Shown here in pieces: positions 1 to 6,176 of a DNA stretch of 8,920 nucleotides. A program made the translations under genes and the position numbers. Origin of the DNA: Pseudomonadota bacterium (GTDB taxonomy: Bacteria; Pseudomonadota; Gammaproteobacteria; Burkholderiales; Thiobacillaceae); assembly GCA_021802595.1 (NCBI GenBank), contig JAJZRT010000088.1:1-8920 (forward strand), in the 5' to 3' direction. Below the pieces are notes generated by a model. The model searched no databases and was not told the DNA's origin. It saw only the letters and a list, made by a program, of their open reading frames with translations. The number at the start of each line of letters is the position of its first letter. The stretch's first letter is position 1.

Positions 1-10
1 TCCTTCCCGG

Positions 11-1444
11 ATGCTTTCTGGCCCCTACTACCCGCGTTCGTTCACCATCCTGGTCATTGTTGCCATGGGGGTGTTGATCGTTCCGCTGGCCAGCGGTCTC
101 ATCAACGCCGTGCATGTGCTGCAGGGCGTGGTCGACACCCAGCGTCAGTTCACCCGCACCAGCCTCGCCGTCACGCGTGACGTGCGGCAGGTCGTCGAGT
201 CGGTCAGCCAGCTGCAGCGCGCCGCCGGGCAATACCATCTGTTGCAGGATGCCGAGTTCGCCCCCGCCCTGCGGACGAGCTTTGGCGACCTGCAAATCCA
301 GCTGGCGCAACTCGATGCGCTGCTCGTCGACGCCCCCTCGCGCGACACGCTGACCACGCTCAAGGCACGCAGCCTGGCGCTGTATCGCCGGTTGCAACCC
401 GGCGCCTTCCTGGACAGCGATCAGTTCCACGCGCTTGACCCTGCGTTCGATGCGCTGCATGGCACCGCGCGCACCCTGCTGGTCCAGGCCGACGCCGCGG
501 TCCAGCACGAATTGCAGGCGCTGGAAGAGACCGTGCAATCCACCCGCCGGCGGCTGATCGTGCTGGCGCTGGCGCTGATTCCGCTGACGCTGCTGCTGGC
601 CGCCGTGTTTTCCTGGATGATCAATCGCCCGATCAAGCAGCTCAAGGCCTCGATCCAGCAGCTCGGCCAGGCCGACCTGCGTCCCCTGCCGGCGATCAGC
701 GGGCCGCAGGACATCGTCGAGCTGGGGCGCGAAATCGACTGGCTGCGCCAGCGCCTGCAGGCGCTGGAAGAGCAGAAGCTGCGCTTTCTGCGCCATGTAT
801 CGCACGAATTGAAGACGCCGCTCGCCTCGCTGCGCGAAGGCGTGGCGCTGCTGGGCGACGAACTGGCGGGCAGCCTCAATCCGCGTCAGCGCAGCATCGT
901 CGGCATCATGGACAGCGGCAGCCGCGACCTGCAGAAGCGCATCGAGGACCTGATCCGCTACGGCAGCCTGGTGCGCGACGCCACCCAGCCGCCCGCCGCG
1001 CCGCTAGGACTGGCCGAGGCACTCCACGCCGTGCGGGCGCGGCAGCGGCTGGCGCTCGACGCGCGGCACCTCCAGATCGAAACGCAACTCGACGCCCCCA
1101 CGCTGCATGCCGATCGCGGACAGCTGGAAACCGTGCTCGACAATCTGTTGTCCAATGCGGTCAAATTCAGCCCCGAGGGCGGCCGCATCCTGGTGAAAAG
1201 CGAAGCGGCCGATGGCGCGGTTGCGGTATGGATCTGCGACCAGGGCGGCGGCATCCCTGAATCCGAGCGCGCCCGGATCTTCGAGCCGTTCTTCCAGGGC
1301 GCGCGCCAGCCCGCCAGCGCGGTGCGCGGCAGCGGGCTCGGCCTGTCGATCGTGCGCGAATCGCTGCTGGCGGTCGGTGGCCACATCGAAGTGGTCGATC
1401 GCCCGCCCTGGCCGACCTGTTTCAAAATTACCTGGCCAAATTAA
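11..1444 (+). CDS. glrK: Sensor histidine kinase, GlrK/QseE family
   Basis: Inner-membrane kinase predicted to sense an envelope signal and phosphorylate the response regulator encoded two genes downstream. The 477 residues show TM1 at about 11-33, a periplasmic helical region to about 180, TM2 at about 182-203, a HAMP linker (about 204-255), and a HisKA domain with the H-box RHVSHELKTPLASLREG, placing the phospho-acceptor at His265. The HATPase domain carries the N-box DNLLSNAVKF (377-386), the G1 box DQGGGIP (410-416), the F-box FEPFFQG (424-430) and the G2 box GSGLGLSIV (440-448). Length and the HELKTPLAS and FEPFFQG segments closely resemble Escherichia coli QseE/GlrK (475 aa, from memory). 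Only ten bases precede the ATG, so the ribosome site and promoter cannot be judged, but this start leaves a normal short cytoplasmic lead before TM1. It is followed after 16 bases by the lipoprotein gene, in operon order kinase-lipoprotein-regulator. Family assignment is strong; the stimulus is unknown. Confidence 0.93.
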   Translation: MLSGPYYPRSFTILVIVAMGVLIVPLASGLINAVHVLQGVVDTQRQFTRTSLAVTRDVRQVVESVSQLQRAAGQYHLLQDAEFAPALRTSFGDLQIQLAQLDALLVDAPSRDTLTTLKARSLALYRRLQPGAFLDSDQFHALDPAFDALHGTARTLLVQADAAVQHELQALEETVQSTRRRLIVLALALIPLTLLLAAVFSWMINRPIKQLKASIQQLGQADLRPLPAISGPQDIVELGREIDWLRQRLQALEEQKLRFLRHVSHELKTPLASLREGVALLGDELAGSLNPRQRSIVGIMDSGSRDLQKRIEDLIRYGSLVRDATQPPAAPLGLAEALHAVRARQRLALDARHLQIETQLDAPTLHADRGQLETVLDNLLSNAVKFSPEGGRILVKSEAADGAVAVWICDQGGGIPESERARIFEPFFQGARQPASAVRGSGLGLSIVRESLLAVGGHIEVVDRPPWPTCFKITWPN

Positions 1445-1460
1445 CCTGGCGCTTACTGCA

Positions 1461-1940
1461 ATGATCTTCAAATCCGCTCTCCTTGCCAGTCTTCTGCTGA
1501 TGTTGAGCGCCTGCATTCCCCTGCCTGCCCCCGGTCAGGCCTCGGCGCCCAGCCTGCGGGTTTTCGGGCTGGGCGCACCGGCGCTGCTGAACGAACTGGC
1601 ACGGGTCGCAACGCTTACGCCCGAGCAGCGCCGGCGCGAGCTGGCCACGCTGGACGGCGAACGCCGCCTCGACGATGCCCGACACTTCCAGCTGGCCGCC
1701 CTGCTGGAACGCGAAGAAGGCGTGGATGCGCTCGAGCGCAGCCTCAAGAATCTTGCCGCGATCGGCGACGTCGACAGCCGCGCGCAAACGCTGCTCGACC
1801 TGATGAAAAAGTCGATCACGGCACGCATCGAGCTCAGGCAGCAGACTGCACGGGCGCAGGAATTGCAGGACAAGCTCGAGCAGATCAAGGCGCTGGAAAA
1901 AACCCTGCAACAGCGCAGCACCCTTCCCAAGTCGCCATGA
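1461..1940 (+). CDS. Small outer-membrane lipoprotein between glrK and glrR (QseG position)
   Basis: A 159-residue predicted lipoprotein. The signal peptide MIFKSALLASLLLMLSAC has one lysine, a hydrophobic core and the lipobox LSAC, with lipidated Cys18; the residue after Cys is Ile, so outer-membrane sorting is expected. The mature part is helical and charged, and its last 40 residues (about 118-156) look like a coiled coil rich in Gln, Glu and Lys. The start was chosen because it lies just after the kinase stop and gives a perfect signal; the frame is open further upstream only as a shadow of glrK. No clear Shine-Dalgarno is visible, so translation may be coupled to glrK. The stop overlaps the glrR start as ATGA. 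In Escherichia coli the lipoprotein QseG occupies this position and is reported to interact with the kinase. Here the protein is shorter than QseG (about 237 aa, from memory) and I cannot show homology, so a role in activating or tuning the kinase is inference from position and localisation. Confidence 0.87.
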   Translation: MIFKSALLASLLLMLSACIPLPAPGQASAPSLRVFGLGAPALLNELARVATLTPEQRRRELATLDGERRLDDARHFQLAALLEREEGVDALERSLKNLAAIGDVDSRAQTLLDLMKKSITARIELRQQTARAQELQDKLEQIKALEKTLQQRSTLPKSP

Positions 1941-3289
1941 AAAAACCCGCCATCCTGGTCGTCGATGACGACGCGGCCCTGCGCCAACTGATCACCCTGC
2001 GACTGGAAGCCAACGGTTTCCGGGTCGAGGCGGTCGACAGCGGCGAGGCGGCGCTGGCGCAGCTGGCCCTGATGCGGCCCGATGCCGTGCTGACCGACAT
2101 GCAGCTGGGCGGCATCGACGGCATGGCGCTGTTTCGCGCCATTCATGCGCGCGATCCGGCGCTGCCGGTGATCGTGCTGACCGCGCACGGCACCATCCCG
2201 GACGCAGTGGCGGCCACCCAGCAGGGACTGTTCGGCTATCTGACCAAGCCCTACGATGCGCCCACGCTGATCGACCTGCTGAAGCGCGCCACCCGGCTGA
2301 CCGGCAGCAACACCGAGGCGAACGACGACCGCTGGCGCAGCGATATCGTCACGGCCAGCCCGGCCATGAACACCCTGCTGGCCGAGGCCAGGCTGGCCGC
2401 GCAAAGCGAGGCGGCCATCCTGATCCAGGGCGAGTCGGGCACCGGCAAGGAACTGCTGGCGCATGCCATCCACCGGGCCAGCCCCCGCCATGCCAGGCCG
2501 TTTGTCGCAATCAACTGCGGCGCGATCCCGGCCGAACTGCTCGAATCGGAACTGTTCGGCCATGTAAAGGGCGCCTTCACCGGCGCGGGTCGCGACCATC
2601 CCGGCCTGTTCCTCAGCGCGCAAGGCGGCACCGTGTTTCTCGACGAGATCGGCGACATGCCCCCGCCCCTGCAGGTGAAGCTGCTGCGCGTGCTGCAGGA
2701 GGGCGAGGTGCGGCCGGTCGGTGCGACCGAAACGCGCACGGTCGACGTGCGCATCCTCTCGGCCACCCACCGCAATCTGGAAGAGGCGATCGGCAGCGGC
2801 GAGTTTCGCGAAGACCTGTATTACCGCCTCAACGTGGTCAACCTGGCGCTGCCGCCGCTGCGCGAACGGCGCGAGGACATCCCGCTGCTGGCGCAACACT
2901 TTCTCGCCGTGTTGACGGAGAAATACCACCGCCGCATCCATGGCTTTGCGCCCGATGCGCTGGACATGCTGGTGGCGGCCGACTGGCCCGGCAATATCCG
3001 CCAGCTGCACAACGCGCTGGAACAGTGCATTGCCCTCTGCACCACCGCCACCATCCCGGCCACGCTGGTGGCGCGCGCCCTGCGCGACAAGCCCACCGAA
3101 ATCCAGCCGCTGGCCGAGGCGCGCGCCGCGTTCGAGCGCGATTACCTCATCGCCCTGCTGAAGCTCACCCGCGGCCAGGTCAGCGAAGTCGCCAGGCTGG
3201 CCGGACGCAACCGCACCGAGGTGTACCGGCTGCTGCAACGCCACGACCTCACTCCCGCCCTGTTCAAGGACCGCGAGCCCGGCGACTGA
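1937..3289 (+). CDS. glrR: Sigma54-dependent response regulator, GlrR/QseF family
   Basis: NtrC-class bacterial enhancer-binding protein of 450 residues that, when phosphorylated, remodels sigma54 RNA polymerase at -24/-12 promoters. The receiver domain (1-120) has the acidic cluster Asp10-12, phospho-acceptor Asp54 (LTDMQLGG), Thr82 and Lys104. The AAA+ domain (about 137-375) has Walker A GESGTGKE (165-172), the sigma54-contacting GAFTGA loop (212-217), Walker [11 protein letters not shown] (231-240), the [11 protein letters not shown] segment (290-300) and sensor [10 protein letters not shown] (350-357). A Fis-type helix-turn-helix lies near the C terminus (about 413-434, [20 protein letters not shown]). 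All key residues are intact. Length fits GlrR (444 aa in Escherichia coli, from memory). The ATG overlaps the stop of the lipoprotein gene by four bases and lacks a strong Shine-Dalgarno, which suggests translational coupling. An exact TGTC-N10-GACA site begins two bases after the stop codon, so the regulator probably acts on its own neighbours. Confidence 0.96.
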   Translation: MKKPAILVVDDDAALRQLITLRLEANGFRVEAVDSGEAALAQLALMRPDAVLTDMQLGGIDGMALFRAIHARDPALPVIVLTAHGTIPDAVAATQQGLFGYLTKPYDAPTLIDLLKRATRLTGSNTEANDDRWRSDIVTASPAMNTLLAEARLAAQSEAAILIQGESGTGKELLAHAIHRASPRHARPFVAINCGAIPAELLESELFGHVKGAFTGAGRDHPGLFLSAQGGTVFLDEIGDMPPPLQVKLLRVLQEGEVRPVGATETRTVDVRILSATHRNLEEAIGSGEFREDLYYRLNVVNLALPPLRERREDIPLLAQHFLAVLTEKYHRRIHGFAPDALDMLVAADWPGNIRQLHNALEQCIALCTTATIPATLVARALRDKPTEIQPLAEARAAFERDYLIALLKLTRGQVSEVARLAGRNRTEVYRLLQRHDLTPALFKDREPGD

Positions 3290-3290
3290 A

Positions 3291-3308
3291 TGTCGGGCGC
3301 CGGCGACA
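3291..3308 (+). promoter_or_regulatory. Candidate GlrR binding site (TGTC-N10-GACA), upstream of the DUF1328 gene
   Basis: TGTCGGGCGCCGGCGACA is an exact match to the dyad TGTC-N10-GACA reported for enterobacterial GlrR upstream of glmY. It begins two bases after the glrR stop. Its centre (3299.5) is about 84 bases upstream of the GG of the -24 element at 3383, a normal enhancer distance for an NtrC-class activator. Binding is inferred from the motif and the adjacent glrR gene. Confidence 0.72.
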
Positions 3309-3318
3309 GCCGCACTGT

Positions 3319-3350
3319 GCAGACGGGGGCCCGCCCGGGCACCGGTCTGC
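3319..3350 (+). repeat. GC-rich hairpin after glrR
   Basis: The arms GCAGAC (3319-3324) and GTCTGC (3345-3350) flank a very GC-rich centre that can add a few more pairs. No T-tract follows, so it is not a canonical intrinsic terminator. It may slow or end glrR transcription between the enhancer and the next promoter; function is uncertain. Confidence 0.4.
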
Positions 3351-3380
3351 CATCGCCTTGATCCAAAAGGCCATGTTCAT

Positions 3381-3397
3381 CTGGCACACACTCTGCA
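3381..3397 (+). promoter_or_regulatory. Sigma54 (-24/-12) promoter for the DUF1328 gene
   Basis: CTGGCACACACTCTGCA matches the sigma54 consensus YTGGCACG-N4-TTGCW at all but two positions. The invariant GG (3383-3384) and GC (3395-3396) are separated by exactly ten bases. Transcription would begin near 3408, leaving a leader of about 43 bases before the ATG at 3451. The candidate GlrR site upstream supports the call. Confidence 0.75.
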
Positions 3398-3450
3398 ATG
3401 GCCGGGATGCCGCCTTCGGGCGCATTCATCAACCTTCAGAGGAGAAAACC

Positions 3451-3618
3451 ATGTTTGGATGGGCCATTACTTTCCTGGTCATCGCCATCGTCGCCGGCGT
3501 GTTCGGTTTCGCCGGGGTGGCAGGCACCGCCGCCTGGATCGCCAAGGTCCTGTTTGTCGTGGGCCTCGTGGTATTCCTGTTCATGCTGGCAACGGGCCGT
3601 CACCCCCCGACCATTTAA
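3451..3618 (+). CDS. DUF1328/UPF0391 (YtjA-like) small membrane protein
   Basis: A 55-residue, two-helix inner-membrane protein. It starts [20 protein letters not shown], has a [11 protein letters not shown] hinge, a second hydrophobic helix (about 32-48), and ends GRHPPTI. This pattern and length match Escherichia coli YtjA (53 aa, from memory) and the UPF0391 family, whose function is not established. The start is fixed by a strong Shine-Dalgarno, AGAGGAG, at 3438-3444, six bases before the ATG; the same frame is open upstream only because it overlaps glrR out of frame. The gene stands alone, with a sigma54-type promoter and a GlrR-type site upstream and a perfect intrinsic terminator 30 bases after the stop. 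This suggests a monocistronic, strongly induced envelope-stress product; the induction is inference. Confidence 0.9.
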   Translation: MFGWAITFLVIAIVAGVFGFAGVAGTAAWIAKVLFVVGLVVFLFMLATGRHPPTI

Positions 3619-3647
3619 GCTTGCGTGGCCCGCACAGGGCGAGCCAT

Positions 3648-3671
3648 GGGGGAGCCATGCTCCCCCTTTTT
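3648..3671 (+). terminator. Intrinsic terminator after the DUF1328 gene
   Basis: The stem GGGGGAG (3648-3654) pairs perfectly with CTCCCCC (3660-3666) around a five-base loop and is followed at once by TTTTT (3667-3671). It lies 30 bases after the stop codon and isolates the DUF1328 transcript from the next gene. Confidence 0.9.
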
Positions 3672-3697
3672 CATGCCGCCGCTCAGGATCAGGGACT

Positions 3698-3715
3698 TGT
3701 CGCCGGCACCATACA
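3698..3715 (+). promoter_or_regulatory. Second, degenerate GlrR-type site upstream of the BON gene
   Basis: TGTCGCCGGCACCATACA matches TGTC-N10-GACA at seven of eight defined positions (TACA for GACA). Its centre (3706.5) is 63 bases upstream of the centre of the exact site at 3761-3778, or six helical turns, so both could lie on one face of the DNA. Multiple GlrR sites also occur at enterobacterial glmY. Confidence 0.45.
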
Positions 3716-3760
3716 AAAATAAGCATTAGAAACAATAGACTGCATAGCCATGCCCGCATC

Positions 3761-3778
3761 TGTCCCCATATGGCGACA
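3761..3778 (+). promoter_or_regulatory. Candidate GlrR binding site (TGTC-N10-GACA), upstream of the BON gene
   Basis: TGTCCCCATATGGCGACA is an exact match to the GlrR dyad, with an internal CCATATGG palindrome. The centre is about 96 bases upstream of the GG of the sigma54 promoter at 3863-3879. That is 12 bases further than in the DUF1328 gap, roughly one extra helical turn, so the architecture is preserved. Confidence 0.72.
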
Positions 3779-3862
3779 AATACGGGGGCAGCGGGCCCTC
3801 CAGCGTCGGCGGGACCGCCGCCACCTCACACCAACACCCTGATTCAACAACGAAAAATCAAA

Positions 3863-3879
3863 CTGGCACGGCCATCGCT
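3863..3879 (+). promoter_or_regulatory. Sigma54 (-24/-12) promoter for the BON/EF-hand gene
   Basis: CTGGCACGGCCATCGCT has a perfect -24 block (YTGGCACG) and a -12 block TCGCT with one mismatch to TTGCW. GG (3865-3866) and GC (3877-3878) are ten bases apart. Transcription would start near 3890, about 44 bases before the ATG at 3934, almost the same leader length as at the DUF1328 gene. Confidence 0.77.
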
Positions 3880-3933
3880 GTAGCAAACCCGAGTGCCTCT
3901 GCATTCGACTCAACCCAATGACAGGAGATAGCC

Positions 3934-4413
3934 ATGAAATCCATCCATTATCGCTTTATGACACTGACCCTCGCCGGCATGCTGAGTGCCGGCAGCACCG
4001 GCCAGGTGCTGGCCGCGACGACCGACTTCAAGGCCTACGACCGCAATGGGGACGGCACGATCAGCCTGGAGGAATATCAGGCAGAGGGGGGCCAGGCCCA
4101 GGCCTTCCACGAAGGCGACGCCAACCGGGACAACAGCCTGAGCCCGGATGAATTCGTCAAGGCTCGCGCCATCAACGACCGGGCCAAGGCCGGCAAATAC
4201 GTGGATGACGCGTGGATTACCGCCAAGGTGAAAACGATGCTGTTGAAAGATGAAGGCGTGAAAGGGCTCGACGTCAACGTGGAAACCCACAAGGGCACGG
4301 TGCAGCTGGCCGGCTGGGTCAACAATCCCATGCAGATCGCCCAGGCCGAAAAAATCGCGCGCGGCGTCGAAGGGGTGACCGGGGTCAAGAACGACCTGCA
4401 GGTCAAGCATTGA
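3934..4413 (+). CDS. Exported EF-hand plus BON-domain protein
   Basis: A 159-residue secreted protein, probably periplasmic. A signal peptide covers residues 1-27 with the cleavage motif VLA|AT. Two EF-hand-like loops follow: DRNGDGTISLEE (36-47), a canonical calcium loop, and DANRDNSLSPDE (62-73), which has Asn in place of the usual Gly at loop position 6. The C-terminal half (about 90-157) is a BON domain (ITAKVKTMLLKD, then VNVETHKGTVQLAGWV and VEGVTGVKNDLQVK), as in OsmY-type stress proteins thought to bind membranes or lipids. The start is set by AGGAG at 3923-3927, six bases before the ATG. A sigma54 promoter and GlrR-type sites lie upstream, and the next gene follows after a 71-base gap with no visible promoter. 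Calcium binding and envelope protection are inferred from the domains; joining EF-hands to BON is less usual than BON alone. Confidence 0.9.
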   Translation: MKSIHYRFMTLTLAGMLSAGSTGQVLAATTDFKAYDRNGDGTISLEEYQAEGGQAQAFHEGDANRDNSLSPDEFVKARAINDRAKAGKYVDDAWITAKVKTMLLKDEGVKGLDVNVETHKGTVQLAGWVNNPMQIAQAEKIARGVEGVTGVKNDLQVKH

Positions 4414-4430
4414 CCCTCCCCCGCACGCCT

Positions 4431-4460
4431 GGCGCAGGCGGCCTTGGCGCCGCCTGCGCC
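4431..4460 (+). repeat. Perfect 12-bp hairpin between the BON gene and the lipoprotein gene
   Basis: GGCGCAGGCGGC (4431-4442) is the exact reverse complement of GCCGCCTGCGCC (4449-4460), with a six-base loop. No T-tract follows; the downstream Shine-Dalgarno begins 13 bases later. It could act as a partial terminator, or as a stabiliser of the upstream mRNA 3' end that sets the ratio of the two products. Confidence 0.7.
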
Positions 4461-4484
4461 CCAACTGTCAGCAGGAGCATCCCC

Positions 4485-4859
4485 ATGTACCCGACGATGA
4501 AGCATCTTGATGACGAACACATGCGTCTGTATGAATGGAGCGGCGCCGGCCCGGGAACGGTGGCCGGAATCCCCGAAAAGGCGAAACGCCCCCACCCCTG
4601 GCATGCCTCGTATGGCGTGCTGGCGCTGCTGACCAGCCTTCTGGTCCTCAATGGTTGCGAACGCAAGGGGCCGGCGGAACAGGCCGGCGAGCAGGTCGAT
4701 CAGGCCATCCAGGGCATGAAAGAGGAAGCGGGCGCGCCAAAGGACGACGTCACGGCCAGTCCGGGCCCGGCGGAACGGGCGGGGCGCACGGTCGATGAAG
4801 CGCGCGGGAAAGCCGGAGAGAAAGTCCGGCAACTCGGCGAGGACATGCGGAAACCATGA
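4485..4859 (+). CDS. Predicted small lipoprotein with duplicated GPAExAG motif
   Basis: A 124-residue protein of no family I can name. From this start, residues 1-42 are polar, followed by a hydrophobic stretch (about 44-56) that ends in the lipobox LNGC (Cys58). The mature tail is charged and repeated: GPAEQAGEQVDQA (62-74) and GPAERAGRTVDEA (94-106) share nine of thirteen positions, and the tail resembles small amphipathic lipoproteins often found near BON proteins. The start at 4485 is chosen for its AGGAG at 4473-4477, seven bases upstream; an in-frame ATG at 4410 would overlap the BON gene and has no such site. The 42-residue stretch ahead of the lipobox is too long for a usual signal peptide, so either a later start (for example a GTG near 4617, which lacks positive charge) is used or the protein is a type II anchored protein. 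It is probably co-transcribed with the BON gene. Confidence 0.72.
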   Translation: MYPTMKHLDDEHMRLYEWSGAGPGTVAGIPEKAKRPHPWHASYGVLALLTSLLVLNGCERKGPAEQAGEQVDQAIQGMKEEAGAPKDDVTASPGPAERAGRTVDEARGKAGEKVRQLGEDMRKP

Positions 4860-4896
4860 TTCCACCCTGCGGCCACGGAAAGCGGGGGCAAGGCCG

Positions 4897-4930
4897 AAAA
4901 AAAAACCGGGTGCGTCGCGCACCCGGTTTT
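4897..4930. terminator. Bidirectional intrinsic terminator between convergent genes
   Basis: A 13-bp perfect stem (4902-4914 with 4918-4930) around the loop TCG is bordered by nine A residues on the left (4897-4905, partly in the stem) and TTTT on the right (4927-4930, the end of the right arm). Read on the minus strand it is a strong hairpin followed by a long T-tract, ending the porin transcript; on the plus strand it ends the lipoprotein transcript. It lies 37 bases after one stop and 18 after the other. Confidence 0.92.
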
Positions 4931-4948
4931 GGCGATCGAAACGAACAA

Positions 4949-6121
4949 TCAGAATGCGTAGCTGTACATCAGCTGCCAGTTCAGCTGGCTGTGCTCGATG
5001 ACCATGCCGCCATTACCCATGGGCGGCAGGGCGCCCGTGCCCGTCACCGACACCTGCGGCACATAGCTCAGCGCGAAATTCACGGCGGACTGCTTGCTGA
5101 ACGCGTAGCCAAAACCAGCCGTGTAGTGGTTTTCGACGATTGCCGGCCACAGGTAGTTGACGAACTGGTTCGGGATCGGGTTTTTGCCGTAGTTGTAGCC
5201 GACGCGGCCGGTCAGGGCATCGCTGAATTTATAGGCGAGACCCAGCGACAGCACGATCTGGTCGTTCCAGTCCTGCTGGAACGGGGCAACGACGGCGCCG
5301 TTCTTGTAAATGGTCACGGTATTCATGCTGCTGCCCCACAGCACGTCCTTGACGTCGGCGGCGACCATGAGCCGGTCGTTCGCCTGCCAGGCCAGCCCCA
5401 GGCCGATCGTGGCCGGCATGTCGAAGCCTTCCACCTTGTAGGCGCCGTCCTTGAGGTCGGGCAGGTTGCCGGCGGTCTGATAGACGCCGCCGACGGTGAG
5501 CGCATCGTCGAGCTTGTAGGTGAAGCCGAGCTTGGCGGCCAGGCTGTAGCCCTTGGCGGCGCCGGTGAAGTCGCTGCTGTCCTTGAAGTTGATTTCCTTG
5601 CCCGCGACGAAGGGATTGACATCGGCCACCAGATCCATGCCCGCCCAAACGACGTCGACGCTGCCGCCGATGTTGAAACGATCGTTGACCGCGTAGGCGA
5701 GCGGGAAAATCACCCGTCCGACGCTGACCTGCGCCATGTCGCCGCTGGCATATTCGGTGCCCATGCCGCCCTGGCCGTAGATGCCGGCGCCGTAGGTCAG
5801 CTTGCCCTGCCGCGTCGCATAGCCGAACGCCGGCATGTAAAAGGCGTCCGCTTTGGATTTGCCGATTCCCATGGACGTCTTGACGTCCGGGCCCACGAAA
5901 CCGAGCATCACGTCGACCCGGCTGCCTTCCGCCATCATGGCCAGCGTCGCCGGATTGTTCGCCATGGCGGCCGTGCCATTGTCATAGGCCATGGACGCAC
6001 CGCCCATGCCCGCGGCGATGGGGCCGTAGCCCTCCATGATCATGCCGTTGGTCGCCATGGCCAGACCGGGCACAGCCATGCCCACCGCGGCAAGCGTGGC
6101 CGCGAGTTTATTCAGTTGCAT
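4949..6121 (-). CDS. FadL/OmpP1/TodX-family outer-membrane transporter
   Basis: A 390-residue predicted beta-barrel for passage of hydrophobic molecules (long-chain fatty acids or hydrocarbons in characterised relatives) across the outer membrane. A signal peptide covers residues 1-23, with cleavage after AMA. The mature N terminus TNGMIMEGYGPIAAGMGGAS, followed by ANNPATLAMM with the NPA motif at 56-58, is the plug-domain signature of the family. The rest alternates in beta-strand fashion and ends in Tyr-Ala-Phe, the terminal aromatic expected for barrel assembly. It is shorter than Escherichia coli FadL (446 aa with signal, from memory). AGGAG (complement of 6129-6133) lies seven bases before the ATG. 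The gene is monocistronic, convergent with the lipoprotein gene and divergent from hemE. The substrate cannot be read from the sequence. Confidence 0.9.
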   Translation of the reverse strand: MQLNKLAATLAAVGMAVPGLAMATNGMIMEGYGPIAAGMGGASMAYDNGTAAMANNPATLAMMAEGSRVDVMLGFVGPDVKTSMGIGKSKADAFYMPAFGYATRQGKLTYGAGIYGQGGMGTEYASGDMAQVSVGRVIFPLAYAVNDRFNIGGSVDVVWAGMDLVADVNPFVAGKEINFKDSSDFTGAAKGYSLAAKLGFTYKLDDALTVGGVYQTAGNLPDLKDGAYKVEGFDMPATIGLGLAWQANDRLMVAADVKDVLWGSSMNTVTIYKNGAVVAPFQQDWNDQIVLSLGLAYKFSDALTGRVGYNYGKNPIPNQFVNYLWPAIVENHYTAGFGYAFSKQSAVNFALSYVPQVSVTGTGALPPMGNGGMVIEHSQLNWQLMYSYAF

Positions 6122-6154
6122 CGGGGTTCTCCTAGAGATTCGGGGTTTGGTTTT

Positions 6155-6176
6155 TTAGAAAAGTCGAAAATTCTAA
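6155..6176 (-). promoter_or_regulatory. Dyad overlapping the probable -10 of the FadL-type gene
   Basis: TTAGAA (6155-6160) and TTCTAA (6171-6176) form a perfect inverted repeat with a ten-base spacer. Read on the minus strand, TAGAAT (complement of 6170-6175) is a good -10 hexamer; no convincing -35 lies 16-18 bases upstream. A regulator bound here would cover the start region. A strong A/T tract follows towards the gene. Confidence 0.4.

Noticed and set aside
1596..1612. CTGGCACG inside the lipoprotein gene, like a sigma54 -24 element
   Set aside because: No GC lies ten bases after the GG, so the -12 half is missing, and it is within a coding region.
1535..3244. Very long minus-strand open frame opposite the lipoprotein gene and glrR
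   Set aside because: Its peptide is low-complexity Arg/Gln/Gly-rich and is the antisense shadow of two well-supported genes in high-GC DNA.
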